From the NCBI GenBank assembly GCA_027347805.1, contig DAIEQP010000176.1, positions 1 through 15,879 of the forward strand: a stretch of DNA of 15,879 bases, read 5' to 3'. Source of the stretch: Ignavibacteria bacterium (GTDB lineage: Bacteria; Bacteroidota; Ignavibacteria; Ignavibacteriales; Melioribacteraceae). Positions 1 to 5,478 of this stretch are shown here, one piece after another. Position numbers and translations under genes: made by a program. The notes under the pieces are model-generated. The model made no database searches. It had not been told where the DNA came from and worked only from the letters and a program-made list of their open reading frames with translations. Numbering within the stretch: the stretch's first letter is position 1; each line of letters starts with the position of its first letter.

Positions 1-92
1 ACGTTTATTTTTCTGAAGATTATGTCAAACTAAAGATGATGGACTTTATGGTACATAAAGATGCCGTAAAAGGATTTATAGAAGTAAAATAA
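1..92 (+). CDS. C-terminal end of an unidentified protein
   Basis: The frame beginning at base 3 is open and ends with TAA at 90-92, giving 29 residues that finish in GFIEVK. The tail looks helical and charged, with alternating hydrophobic and Lys/Asp residues. It is faintly like the end of a trigger-factor-type chaperone, but far too short to claim that. A strong hairpin follows 14 bases later, as expected for the end of a gene. The 5' end lies outside the window. Confidence 0.55.
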   Translation, partial: VYFSEDYVKLKMMDFMVHKDAVKGFIEVK

Positions 93-105
93 TTTTCTTC
101 TTCAT

Positions 106-135
106 AAGCGTTCGTTCTGTTTGAGCGAACGCTTT
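106..135 (+). terminator. Hairpin terminator after the partial first gene
   Basis: AAGCGTTCG (106-114) is the perfect reverse complement of CGAACGCTT (126-134). Inside it, TTC (115-117) can pair with GAG (123-125) with one G-T wobble, giving about 12 pairs around a 5-base loop. Only three T residues end the structure, so intrinsic termination may be moderate. It separates the first gene from the dehydrogenase gene. Confidence 0.55.
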
Positions 136-238
136 GCCTCCCGATCATTCCAAATTATCTATTAAAGAACTTTGCTGTCCTGATTCTTGTTATAACTATA
201 AACAAAGAAAATGTTCATTAAGATAAAGAGATGATGAA

Positions 239-1207
239 ATGAAAGTAGGAATAATTGGAAACGGATTAGTTGGTTCAACTGCTGCTTATGCACTCGTAAT
301 GAGAAGAGCCGCGAATGAAATTGTATTAATTGATGCAAACGAAAAAAGATCAATTGCAGAAGCTGCAGATATTCAACATGCAGTTCCATTCATACAGGCA
401 ACCGATATCTATCACGGATCTTACGAAGATCTGACTGGGAGTAAAGTAATAATTATTGCAGCCGGTGTAAGCCAGAAACCCGGAGAAACCCGCTTGATGC
501 TGCTTGAAAGAAATGCTGTCATTTTAAAAGCAATTATACCAAATGCAGTTAAATACGCGCCTAATGCGATATTCATAATCGCAACAAATCCGGTTGATAT
601 CATTACACATTTATGCGCAGAAATCGCTGCTGAATATGGTGTTCCAAGTTCTCGTGTTATTGGTACAGGAACAACACTAGACACTGCAAGATTCAGGGCC
701 CTGCTTGGTAAACAATTAGATATAGATCCCCAGCATGTGCACGGATATGTAATCGGCGAGCATGGTGATTCAGAGGTCTTAGTTTGGTCTAATATTGGAA
801 TCGGTGGTTTGCCCATTGATGACTTTCTAAAGTTCAGAGGCATCGAATTAACAGAAGAAATAAAAAGAGGAATTGATCAGGACGTAAGAAACGCCGCTTA
901 TAAAATTATAGACGGAAAGGGATCAACATATTATGGAATCGGCGGTGCAATTGTGAGATTGGTTGAGGTAATTGCAAGAGACAACCGCGCGATTCTTACT
1001 GTTTGCTCGCGCACAAATAATATTGAGGGGGTTGAAGATGTTACTCTTGCTCTTCCGCATTTAATTTCGGGAAGCGGTGATTCAGGAACCCTTTCTCTCC
1101 AGCTTAACGAAGTGGAAAGAATTGCGCTTAGAAAAAGCGCCGCTATTATTCGTGAAAAAATTGATGAGTATCAAAACAATTACAGCAAAAAATTAAAAGC
1201 GGTTTAA
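239..1207 (+). CDS. ldh: L-lactate dehydrogenase
   Basis: Encodes a 322-residue cytosolic NAD-dependent L-lactate dehydrogenase (pyruvate + NADH to lactate). The N-terminal Rossmann fold has GNGLVG (glycines 7, 9, 12) and the NAD-selecting Asp32. The mobile loop reads GVSQKPGETR. Gln79 is the residue that marks lactate rather than malate dehydrogenase (malate enzymes have Arg there), and Arg85 is the catalytic loop arginine. NPVD (117-120), LDTAR with Asp148 and Arg151, and GEHGDSE with catalytic His175 complete the active site. Length is normal for the family. The ATG at 239 gives the correct N-terminus; the upstream region has only a weak AAAGAG-like ribosome site. It stands alone between two terminator hairpins, so it is probably transcribed singly. 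Malate dehydrogenase is the alternative, made unlikely by Gln79. Confidence 0.93.
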   Translation: MKVGIIGNGLVGSTAAYALVMRRAANEIVLIDANEKRSIAEAADIQHAVPFIQATDIYHGSYEDLTGSKVIIIAAGVSQKPGETRLMLLERNAVILKAIIPNAVKYAPNAIFIIATNPVDIITHLCAEIAAEYGVPSSRVIGTGTTLDTARFRALLGKQLDIDPQHVHGYVIGEHGDSEVLVWSNIGIGGLPIDDFLKFRGIELTEEIKRGIDQDVRNAAYKIIDGKGSTYYGIGGAIVRLVEVIARDNRAILTVCSRTNNIEGVEDVTLALPHLISGSGDSGTLSLQLNEVERIALRKSAAIIREKIDEYQNNYSKKLKAV

Positions 1208-1212
1208 CTGCC

Positions 1213-1242
1213 GGGCATCATAAATAATGATGCTCCGTTTTT
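1213..1242 (+). terminator. Terminator of the lactate dehydrogenase gene
   Basis: GCATCAT (1215-1221) pairs with ATGATGC (1227-1233). G1214-T1234 and G1213-C1235 extend the stem to 9 pairs around a 5-base loop. A CCGTTTTT run follows. It starts five bases after the dehydrogenase stop and lies between two convergent genes. Confidence 0.7.
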
Positions 1243-1651
1243 AATGGGGCAGTTTTGATTTTGTTACCGAATAAGAATACGCGCCGAGCACGGCCCCAAT
1301 CAAAGTAACAATCGCAGGCCATTCGCCAAAACCAATTTGAGCGAAGATTGGTCCCGGGCATGCACCGGTGATTGCCCAGCCAAGTCCAAACGCTCCGCCA
1401 CCAATAATTGTCCCTTTGTTTAAAATCTTTTTCTCGATAACAATTTCTTTTTTATCGAGAGATTTTATTTTGAAATATTTGATCAGTAAAACTGAAACAG
1501 CGGCTGTTGCAATTGCTGAACAAATAATTAGATACATGTGTGCTTCTTTGAATAAAAACATATCGTGAATTCTAAACCAGCTTATCACATCAGCTTTTGT
1601 TAAAATGACACCAAATACAATTCCGGATAAAATAAATTTTATGTCTTTCAT
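1241..1651 (-). CDS. YeeE/YedE family half-transporter (DUF6691-like)
   Basis: Encodes about 136 residues, a small integral membrane protein with roughly four hydrophobic segments. The signature GACPGPIFAQIG near residue 100 contains the conserved Cys of the YeeE/YedE (TsuA-like) family, whose full-length members import thiosulfate and related sulfur compounds. In this half-size type two separate genes encode the two halves; the partner is immediately upstream, ending 7 bases before this ATG. AGGTGA precedes the start and fits the second of two ATGs (1651; the other is 1654). It is the last gene of a minus-strand run metZ, osmC-like, YeeE-a, YeeE-b. Sulfur-compound transport is inferred from the family; the exact substrate cannot be read from the sequence. 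Confidence 0.85.
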   Translation of the reverse strand: MKDIKFILSGIVFGVILTKADVISWFRIHDMFLFKEAHMYLIICSAIATAAVSVLLIKYFKIKSLDKKEIVIEKKILNKGTIIGGGAFGLGWAITGACPGPIFAQIGFGEWPAIVTLIGAVLGAYSYSVTKSKLPH

Positions 1652-1658
1652 CATTCAC

Positions 1659-2138
1659 CTAATTGAAAAGAGAAAAAAGAAAATGTGTATAGATTAATCC
1701 GCCGATAAAAAATGAAACTGTCGCAATCAATCCCGAAAGCTGGAATGTTGATATACCGGAAATAGAATGACCGGATGTACATCCGTTTGCATAACGTGTT
1801 CCGAATCCCACCAAAAAGCCGCCTGCAAAAAGAAGCGTCAATCCCTTTGCTGTGTAATAATTTTCAGGAAGAAAAGTTGTTCCCGGGTTCGTTAACAAAA
1901 CTTTACAGAACAATCCTCCCAAAAGAATTCCAATTACGAATAAAAATTTCCATCTGTTTGATGCTGCATTGTACCCGGAAACCGAAAACTTTTTTGTATT
2001 CAATACAATCGAACAGATGTGTTGAAACGAGCTTGAGATTCCTAGTAATTTATTGCTTACAACCAAAAGAAATGGAACAAATAAACCAATCAACGGACCC
2101 GTAATATACCAGGGCCAGGTATTCAAAATTGAACTCAT
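1659..2138 (-). CDS. YeeE/YedE family half-transporter
   Basis: Encodes 159 residues with about four membrane segments. The hallmark GTRYANGCTSGHSISG near residue 115 contains the conserved Cys of the YeeE/YedE sulfur-transport family, and a further hydrophobic segment follows (LIATVSFFIGGLIYTHFLF). A TTG at 2141 could extend the gene by one codon, but the ATG at 2138 is preceded at good distance by AAAGGA and is preferred. It starts 14 bases after the OsmC-family gene and is followed after 7 bases by the second half-transporter. The two probably form one channel in the inner membrane. The neighbourhood (homocysteine synthesis, thiol peroxidase-like protein) supports a role in sulfur uptake. 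Confidence 0.87.
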   Translation of the reverse strand: MSSILNTWPWYITGPLIGLFVPFLLVVSNKLLGISSSFQHICSIVLNTKKFSVSGYNAASNRWKFLFVIGILLGGLFCKVLLTNPGTTFLPENYYTAKGLTLLFAGGFLVGFGTRYANGCTSGHSISGISTFQLSGLIATVSFFIGGLIYTHFLFSLFN

Positions 2139-2152
2139 CAAAAATCCTTTCG

Positions 2153-2566
2153 TTAATTTATTCTGTAGGAGTAGGTAATCTTAACAACATCTTTCAGCAT
2201 TTCGTAAACCGAGCAGTATTTCTCTACTGATAATTCAACTGCGCGTTTTACTTTTTCTTCTTCAAGCTTGCCGCTCAGTTTAAAAAGAAGATGAATTTCT
2301 TCAAAGATTGCAGGTGTTTCATTCTCTCTTCTTCTTGCATCAATCTCAACAGAATAATCATCAATTTCCATTTTTTGTTTTCTCAGAATTGAAATTATGT
2401 CTATCGAGCTGCATGAACCGAGCGCCATTAAAACAAGCTCCATGGGTCTTGCGCCTTGATTATGCCCACCGGTTGCTTCGCCTGCATCAATATTAACCGC
2501 AACATTGGTAGAACCAAATGCCTGCATATGAAAATCTTTATCAACTCGTTTTATATTTATTTTCAT
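2153..2566 (-). CDS. OsmC family protein (thiol peroxidase-like)
   Basis: Encodes 137 residues, the usual size of the OsmC/YhfA group of small cytosolic proteins. Members reduce organic hydroperoxides or handle persulfides with two cysteines. Both are present: Cys52 in LGSCSSID, at the start of the long central helix, and Cys118 in EKYCSVYEML. PMELVLMALGSC is the classical family block. The ribosome site AGGAAGGG lies just before ATG 2566. The gene sits between metZ and the YeeE/YedE pair on the same strand. In other bacteria OsmC-like proteins accompany YeeE transporters, so a role in handling imported reactive sulfur is plausible but inferred. The gap to metZ is 72 bases and holds an inverted-repeat element. 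Confidence 0.88.
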   Translation of the reverse strand: MKINIKRVDKDFHMQAFGSTNVAVNIDAGEATGGHNQGARPMELVLMALGSCSSIDIISILRKQKMEIDDYSVEIDARRRENETPAIFEEIHLLFKLSGKLEEEKVKRAVELSVEKYCSVYEMLKDVVKITYSYRIN

Positions 2567-2587
2567 TTTTTCCCTTCCTGATTTTTA

Positions 2588-2633
2588 TCATACCTCGTCT
2601 CCGCCTGTCTGCCGCCATTCAGGCTCGGTATGA
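2588..2633. repeat. REP-like imperfect palindrome between metZ and the osmC-like gene
   Basis: TCATACC (2588-2594) is the reverse complement of GGTATGA (2627-2633). Nested inside, GCCTG (2603-2607) matches CAGGC (2620-2624). The centre is GC-rich (CTGCCGCC) and unlike the AT-rich surroundings. It looks like a dispersed extragenic palindrome and lies directly after the metZ stop codon. It has no T-run on the minus strand, so it is not a clear intrinsic terminator. It could stabilise the 3' end of metZ mRNA or lower expression of the downstream genes. Confidence 0.5.
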
Positions 2634-2638
2634 CATTG

Positions 2639-3808
2639 TCATTTAGATTTTTCAATCGCTTGTTTGATATCATTAATGATATCTTCTACACTTTCCAATC
2701 CAACAGAGATTCTGACTAGATCGGGAAAAATTCCAACAGCAATTCTTTCCTCTTCCGTAAGTTTGGAATGTGTTGTTGATGCTGGATGAGTTACAATTGT
2801 TCTTGTATCTCCAAGATTGGCGCTCAATGAACAAATATTCAATGAATCCAAAAATCTTTTTGCTCTTTCATATCCGCCTTTAACACGAATTGTAACTATT
2901 CCACCTCCATATTTCATTTGCTTCTTTGCAAGTTCATAGCTTGGGTGGGTTGGAAGAAAAGGATACTTAACAAAAAGTATTTCGGAATTTTCTTTCAAAG
3001 TTTCTGCAAGTTGAAGAGCGTTTGCAGAATGTTTTTCTATTCTAAGCTGAAGAGTTTCTAAACTTTTCGAAAGTATCCATGCGTTGAAGGGTGAAAGTGC
3101 CGGTCCGGTTTGTCGCGCAAAAAATCTTATCTCTGCAATCAATTCTTTTTTACCGACAACAATTCCGCCAATAACTCTTCCCTGGCCATCAATAAATTTT
3201 GTTGCAGAGTGTGTTACTAAATCAGCACCATAATCCGCAGGCCGCTGAATGATTGGTGTTGAAAAACAATTATCAACATTTAAAATGAGATTGTGTTTTT
3301 GTTTTAGTTTTCCCAACCACTCTAGATCAATAATTTCAAGAGACGGGTTGGAGGGGGTTTCAACAAAAATCATTTTTGTGTTCGGCTTAATTTCTTTTTC
3401 CCATGTTTCGGGTTTGTCCGCATCAACATATGTATGCTCAATTCCCCACTTTGGAAAAATTTTTGTTAGAATTTGATGCGTTGAACCAAACAGCGAGCGC
3501 GAAGCCAGAACATGATCGCCCGATTTTAATAATGCAGCCATACCGGAAAATACCGCGGCCATTCCGCTTGCAAATGCAAATCCTTCTTCAGCGTTTTCAA
3601 GTTTACACATCTTTTCAACAAACTCGGTTGTGTTGGGATTTGAGAAACGTGTGTAAATATTCCCCGGCACTTCTTCGGCAAACAATTCTCTTCCATGCTC
3701 TGCGCTTTCGAATACAAAACTTGAAGTCATGTAAATCGGCACCGAGTGTTCCCGGTGTTGCGATCTTTCGCTCTGAGTTCTGATTGAATTTGTTTCTTTA
3801 CTTTTCAT
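2639..3808 (-). CDS. metZ: O-succinylhomoserine sulfhydrylase, PLP-dependent
   Basis: Encodes 389 residues, full length for the Cys/Met-metabolism PLP family. The MetZ type condenses activated homoserine with sulfide to give homocysteine, the direct-sulfhydrylation route to methionine. Visible residues: YTRFSNP (Tyr52, Arg54) for PLP phosphate of the partner subunit, SGM (81-83), Asp179 in NVDN for the pyridine nitrogen, and SATKFIDGQGR with Lys204 as the Schiff-base lysine. The SATKxIDGQGR and SLFGST wording is typical of MetZ rather than cystathionine beta/gamma enzymes. ATG 3808 is preceded by AGGTGA (3815-3820). Upstream lie a leader peptide rich in Cys/Met codons and a terminator, so transcription is probably attenuated. 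Family members differ in acyl donor (succinyl or acetyl), which I cannot settle. Confidence 0.9.
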   Translation of the reverse strand: MKSKETNSIRTQSERSQHREHSVPIYMTSSFVFESAEHGRELFAEEVPGNIYTRFSNPNTTEFVEKMCKLENAEEGFAFASGMAAVFSGMAALLKSGDHVLASRSLFGSTHQILTKIFPKWGIEHTYVDADKPETWEKEIKPNTKMIFVETPSNPSLEIIDLEWLGKLKQKHNLILNVDNCFSTPIIQRPADYGADLVTHSATKFIDGQGRVIGGIVVGKKELIAEIRFFARQTGPALSPFNAWILSKSLETLQLRIEKHSANALQLAETLKENSEILFVKYPFLPTHPSYELAKKQMKYGGGIVTIRVKGGYERAKRFLDSLNICSLSANLGDTRTIVTHPASTTHSKLTEEERIAVGIFPDLVRISVGLESVEDIINDIKQAIEKSK

Positions 3809-3834
3809 TTTAATTCACCTATATAATAGATAAT

Positions 3835-3865
3835 AAAAAAGGTCTTCCATGTTTTGAAAGACCTT
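3835..3865 (-). terminator. Intrinsic terminator in the metZ leader
   Basis: Read on the minus strand: AAGGTCTTTC (3865-3856), 7-base loop, GGAAGACCTT (3848-3839), continuing into a run of T (3840-3835). The stem has 10 pairs with one G-T wobble. It lies 26 bases before the metZ start codon, inside the leader rather than after a gene, which marks it as an attenuator. Its 5' arm can pair instead with an upstream copy of the 3' arm. Confidence 0.85.
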
Positions 3866-3901
3866 CTCTTCATTAAAATTAATTATGATCAACGGTCTTC
3901 C
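3856..3901 (-). promoter_or_regulatory. Competing antiterminator of the metZ attenuator
   Basis: GGAAGACC occurs twice on the minus strand: at 3901-3894, touching the leader-peptide stop codon (3904-3902), and at 3848-3841 as the 3' arm of the terminator. Both copies can pair with GGTCTTTC (3863-3856), so the two stems exclude each other. The first copy lies within the footprint of a ribosome standing at the stop codon. A ribosome that finishes the leader would mask it and let the terminator form. A ribosome stalled on the Cys/Trp/Cys/Met codons would leave it free and favour read-through. Confidence 0.75.
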
Positions 3902-3949
3902 TCAGAACGGATTCATACACCAACAATTATTTAATATTCCGTTAATCAT
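3902..3949 (-). CDS. metZ leader peptide MINGILNNCWCMNPF
   Basis: A 15-codon open frame from ATG (3949-3947) to TGA (3904-3902). AGAGGA (3960-3955) sits five bases before it as a ribosome site. Codons 9-12 are TGT TGG TGT ATG (3925-3914): two Cys, one Trp and one Met. These are the rare amino acids expected in a leader that senses sulfur amino acid supply, and metZ is the next gene. Only three codons separate the Met codon from the stop, and the switching RNA segment begins directly after the stop. The peptide itself probably has no function; its translation is the sensor. No conservation test is possible here, but codon content, ribosome site, position and RNA logic all agree. Confidence 0.75.
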   Translation of the reverse strand: MINGILNNCWCMNPF

Positions 3950-3968
3950 TTTGTTCCTCTTTTGCCTG

Positions 3969-4000
3969 CAAAGAAATAAATAATCGGTTCAACATGCAAA
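3969..4000 (-). promoter_or_regulatory. Candidate Bacteroidota-type promoter for the metZ leader
   Basis: On the minus strand, TTTG (4000-3997) is followed after 20 bases by TTTCTTTG (3976-3969). This matches the Bacteroidota -33 TTTG and -7 TAnnTTTG pattern with one mismatch. Transcription would start near 3963, only about 14 bases before the leader-peptide ATG, as usual for attenuators. Confidence 0.5.
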
Positions 4001-4041
4001 TCTATTCGGTTACACTTGTCCTGTATTTGAATTGTAAATTG

Positions 4042-4049
4042 TAAATTTG
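4042..4049 (+). promoter_or_regulatory. Candidate -7 element for the small basic gene
   Basis: TAAATTTG fits the TAnnTTTG -7 consensus exactly and lies 20 bases before the ATG at 4070. A possible -33 CTTG (4015-4018) is 23 bases upstream, slightly too far, so this is a weak call. Confidence 0.35.
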
Positions 4050-4069
4050 TTCATCCGAAATTAAGACAC

Positions 4070-4198
4070 ATGAAAAAAACAAAAATTAAAATACCGAAGA
4101 AGAAAATCAGAATACCATTACCAAGGCAGACACAAAAGGTAAAAGAATCTGCAAAAGTTTATAAAAGAGAGAAATCCAAATTGATTAAAGAAGACTAG
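4070..4198 (+). CDS. Small highly basic conserved-type protein (42 aa)
   Basis: An ATG at 4070 opens 42 codons ending with TAG at 4196-4198. Seventeen residues are Lys or Arg, and a proline-spaced core reads KIRIPLPRQTQKV. Small proteins with an IPLPxxTxxVHxxxxxYxRKxxK-like layout are, from memory, common in this bacterial group, so I treat it as real. A TAAATTTG promoter element lies 20 bases upstream, though the ribosome site is weak. Its end overlaps the end of the convergent TrpF-family gene by 14 bases. The charge suggests binding to nucleic acid or the ribosome; this is inference, and no domain is recognised. Confidence 0.65.
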   Translation: MKKTKIKIPKKKIRIPLPRQTQKVKESAKVYKREKSKLIKED

Positions 4199-4868
4199 CC
4201 GCTTCTGCAAAACCCGCTTTAGATTCCTCAACAAATTTTCTAACTAGTTCCGGATCTTTTCTTCCATCAACTCCTTCAACACCGGTGTGAGAATCGACTC
4301 CGGAAGGATGAATTTCAAGAATGGCTTTTTTTACATTTGTGTGATTTAATCCTCCGGCAATTATAACAGGGCGTGGAGAAATTTCAACAAGCCGCTTGCT
4401 TATCCGCCAATCATGCGTTTTACCTGTGGCACCCTCGGCACCTGTTGCCGGATCAAAAGTATCTGTAATGAACGCATCAACAAATGGAGAAAGTGTTTCA
4501 ACCATTTTTTCTAGATCGGCATAATTATCTTTTGCAACCACAAGACTCTTGAACACATGTAATTCGGGCCAAAGTGATTTTGTTTTCTTTAATTCATCTA
4601 ATGAAATTCTGCCATGCAGCTGAACAATATCAACATTTAGTTTTTTGCAAAATTCAATTATCACGTTTGCTTTATCTAGATAAGTTATTAGCACGGATTT
4701 ATGGGGAGGCAAAATGGTTGTTATTACGTCTGCTGCTTCATCCTCTGTTAAATCTTCTTTGTTGACCGGAAGCCTTAATGGAAAGCCAAGATATTCAACT
4801 CCGGCATTCATTAACAATCCGGCTTCTTCTTTATCAATTACTCCAGCAATTTGAATTAAGTTTTTCAT
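4185..4868 (-). CDS. TrpF-family (phosphoribosylanthranilate isomerase-like) protein
   Basis: Encodes 227 residues from ATG 4868 (a TTG at 4874 would add two). The TIM-barrel blocks of N-(5'-phosphoribosyl)anthranilate isomerase are in order: GVEYLGFPLRLP (24-34), VDIVQLHG (79-86), ITDTFD with the expected catalytic Asp136, GATGKTHDW (146-154), IIAGGLNHTNV (169-179, phosphate site) and GVDSHTGVEG (190-199). The usual N-terminal KICGI, whose Cys is the general base, reads QIAGV here, with Ala8 in place of Cys. No other trp gene is nearby. It may therefore be a paralog with an altered reaction rather than the tryptophan enzyme, so I leave the symbol blank. Its end overlaps the convergent small basic gene. 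Confidence 0.8.
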   Translation of the reverse strand: MKNLIQIAGVIDKEEAGLLMNAGVEYLGFPLRLPVNKEDLTEDEAADVITTILPPHKSVLITYLDKANVIIEFCKKLNVDIVQLHGRISLDELKKTKSLWPELHVFKSLVVAKDNYADLEKMVETLSPFVDAFITDTFDPATGAEGATGKTHDWRISKRLVEISPRPVIIAGGLNHTNVKKAILEIHPSGVDSHTGVEGVDGRKDPELVRKFVEESKAGFAEAASLL

Positions 4869-4948
4869 ACACAAAAATTTGTTTTTGTAAATATATGGTT
4901 CGTTTTGAACCGGTGGAAGAGCTGCCGCAGGAGGGAAGAAAAAATTTA

Positions 4949-4962
4949 AACCTAATTAGGTT
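4949..4962. promoter_or_regulatory. 14-bp perfect palindrome over the cold-shock promoter
   Basis: AACCTAATTAGGTT is a perfect dyad. It covers the position of the putative -33 element (TTAG, 4956-4959) of the downstream promoter, a typical place for a repressor site. No regulator for it is evident in the window. Confidence 0.4.
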
Positions 4963-4987
4963 ATTAAAAAATCTTGTTTTATGTTTG
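4956..4987 (+). promoter_or_regulatory. Candidate promoter of the cold-shock gene and its long 5' leader
   Basis: TATGTTTG (4980-4987) matches TAnnTTTG exactly. TTAG (4956-4959) lies 20 bases upstream as an imperfect -33 TTTG. Transcription would start near 4993, leaving about 115 untranslated bases before the ATG at 5107. A long leader is typical of cold-shock mRNAs, whose leader structure often sets temperature response. I see no further clear gene in 4890-5106. Confidence 0.5.
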
Positions 4988-5106
4988 CTATTAAAGGCAG
5001 TAACTTTAGAAGTAGATGTAGAAGTAAAGCAGTATGTTTTACCCTCAGCAGCTTTAAAGCCCTGTCGTAAAAAAATCATTTATCAATTTACAAAGGAGCT
5101 TCTGTT

Positions 5107-5319
5107 ATGGCAGAGCGCAAAGAAGGAACCGTAAAATGGTTCAACAGCACAAAAGGTTTTGGTTTCATTTCTCAACCAGGTGGCGAAGATGTATTCGTAC
5201 ATTACCAGTCAATTGTTGCTGACGGTTACAAAACATTAAACGAAAACGACAAAGTTGAATTCTCAGTTACCGAAGGACCAAAAGGTCTTCAGGCAACAGA
5301 TGTAAAAATTATTCGCTAA
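5107..5319 (+). CDS. cspA: Cold-shock domain protein
   Basis: Encodes 70 residues, one cold-shock (OB-fold) domain that binds single-stranded RNA and DNA and acts as an RNA chaperone. The start EGTVKWFNSTKGFGFI contains RNP1 (KGFGFI, 16-21), and RNP2 is DVFVHY (28-33). The C-terminus ends in the usual TDVKIIR. A strong ribosome site AAAGGAG (5092-5098) lies eight bases before ATG. It is a single gene with its own promoter, long leader and perfect terminator. The paralog symbol within the csp family cannot be fixed from sequence; cspA is used generically. Confidence 0.93.
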   Translation: MAERKEGTVKWFNSTKGFGFISQPGGEDVFVHYQSIVADGYKTLNENDKVEFSVTEGPKGLQATDVKIIR

Positions 5320-5344
5320 GAATAATTAGCTTTTATGCGTTAAG

Positions 5345-5376
5345 AAAATCCCCCGGCAGCGGGGGATTTTTGTTTT
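5345..5376 (+). terminator. Rho-independent terminator of the cold-shock gene
   Basis: AAAATCCCCC (5345-5354) and GGGGGATTTT (5361-5370) form a perfect 10-pair stem with a 6-base loop. It is followed by TGTTTT. It starts 26 bases after the stop codon. Confidence 0.92.
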
Positions 5377-5420
5377 AAATATGATCCCCGTCAATTTTTC
5401 CTTCAACTATTAATCAACAC

Positions 5421-5451
5421 TTTATGTTCATTAATTATAAATATATTTTTG
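5421..5451 (+). promoter_or_regulatory. Promoter of the GAF-histidine kinase gene
   Basis: TTTA (5421-5424), 19 bases, then TATTTTTG (5444-5451), an exact TAnnTTTG match. The start of transcription would be near 5457, which places the ATG at 5479 about 22 bases downstream. It also rules against the alternative TTG start at 5449, which lies inside this element. Confidence 0.55.
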
Positions 5452-5478
5452 TGTAACAAACGCTGTGCTTCGTTTCAA

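Noticed and set aside
168..191. ECF-type promoter GAACTTT before ldh
   Set aside because: No CGTAT-like -10 at 16-base spacing; the AAC match alone is too common.
421..843. 140-codon minus-strand open frame inside ldh
   Set aside because: Antisense shadow of a clearly identified gene, with no own ribosome site or recognisable protein.
3835..4069. SAM riboswitch upstream of metZ
   Set aside because: I looked for the SAM-I layout (start helix with GAGGGA and GCAACC segments) and saw none. The leader is short and fully explained by a leader peptide with alternative stems.
4981..5070. 29-codon ORF in the csp leader as a regulatory peptide
   Set aside because: Its ATG lies within the predicted -7 element, so it would not be in the transcript, and it has no ribosome site.
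4834..5079. 81-codon minus-strand open frame in the csp leader
   Set aside because: No recognisable sequence. It overlaps the start of the TrpF-like gene and the csp promoter region.
4778..5134. 118-codon plus-strand open frame
   Set aside because: It crosses the 5' part of the TrpF-like gene in antisense and the csp leader. It has no family resemblance, and its end lies inside the csp gene in another frame.
5449..5478. TTG start adding ten residues to the histidine kinase
   Set aside because: It overlaps an exact TAnnTTTG promoter element, and the added residues do not fit the GAF protein start.
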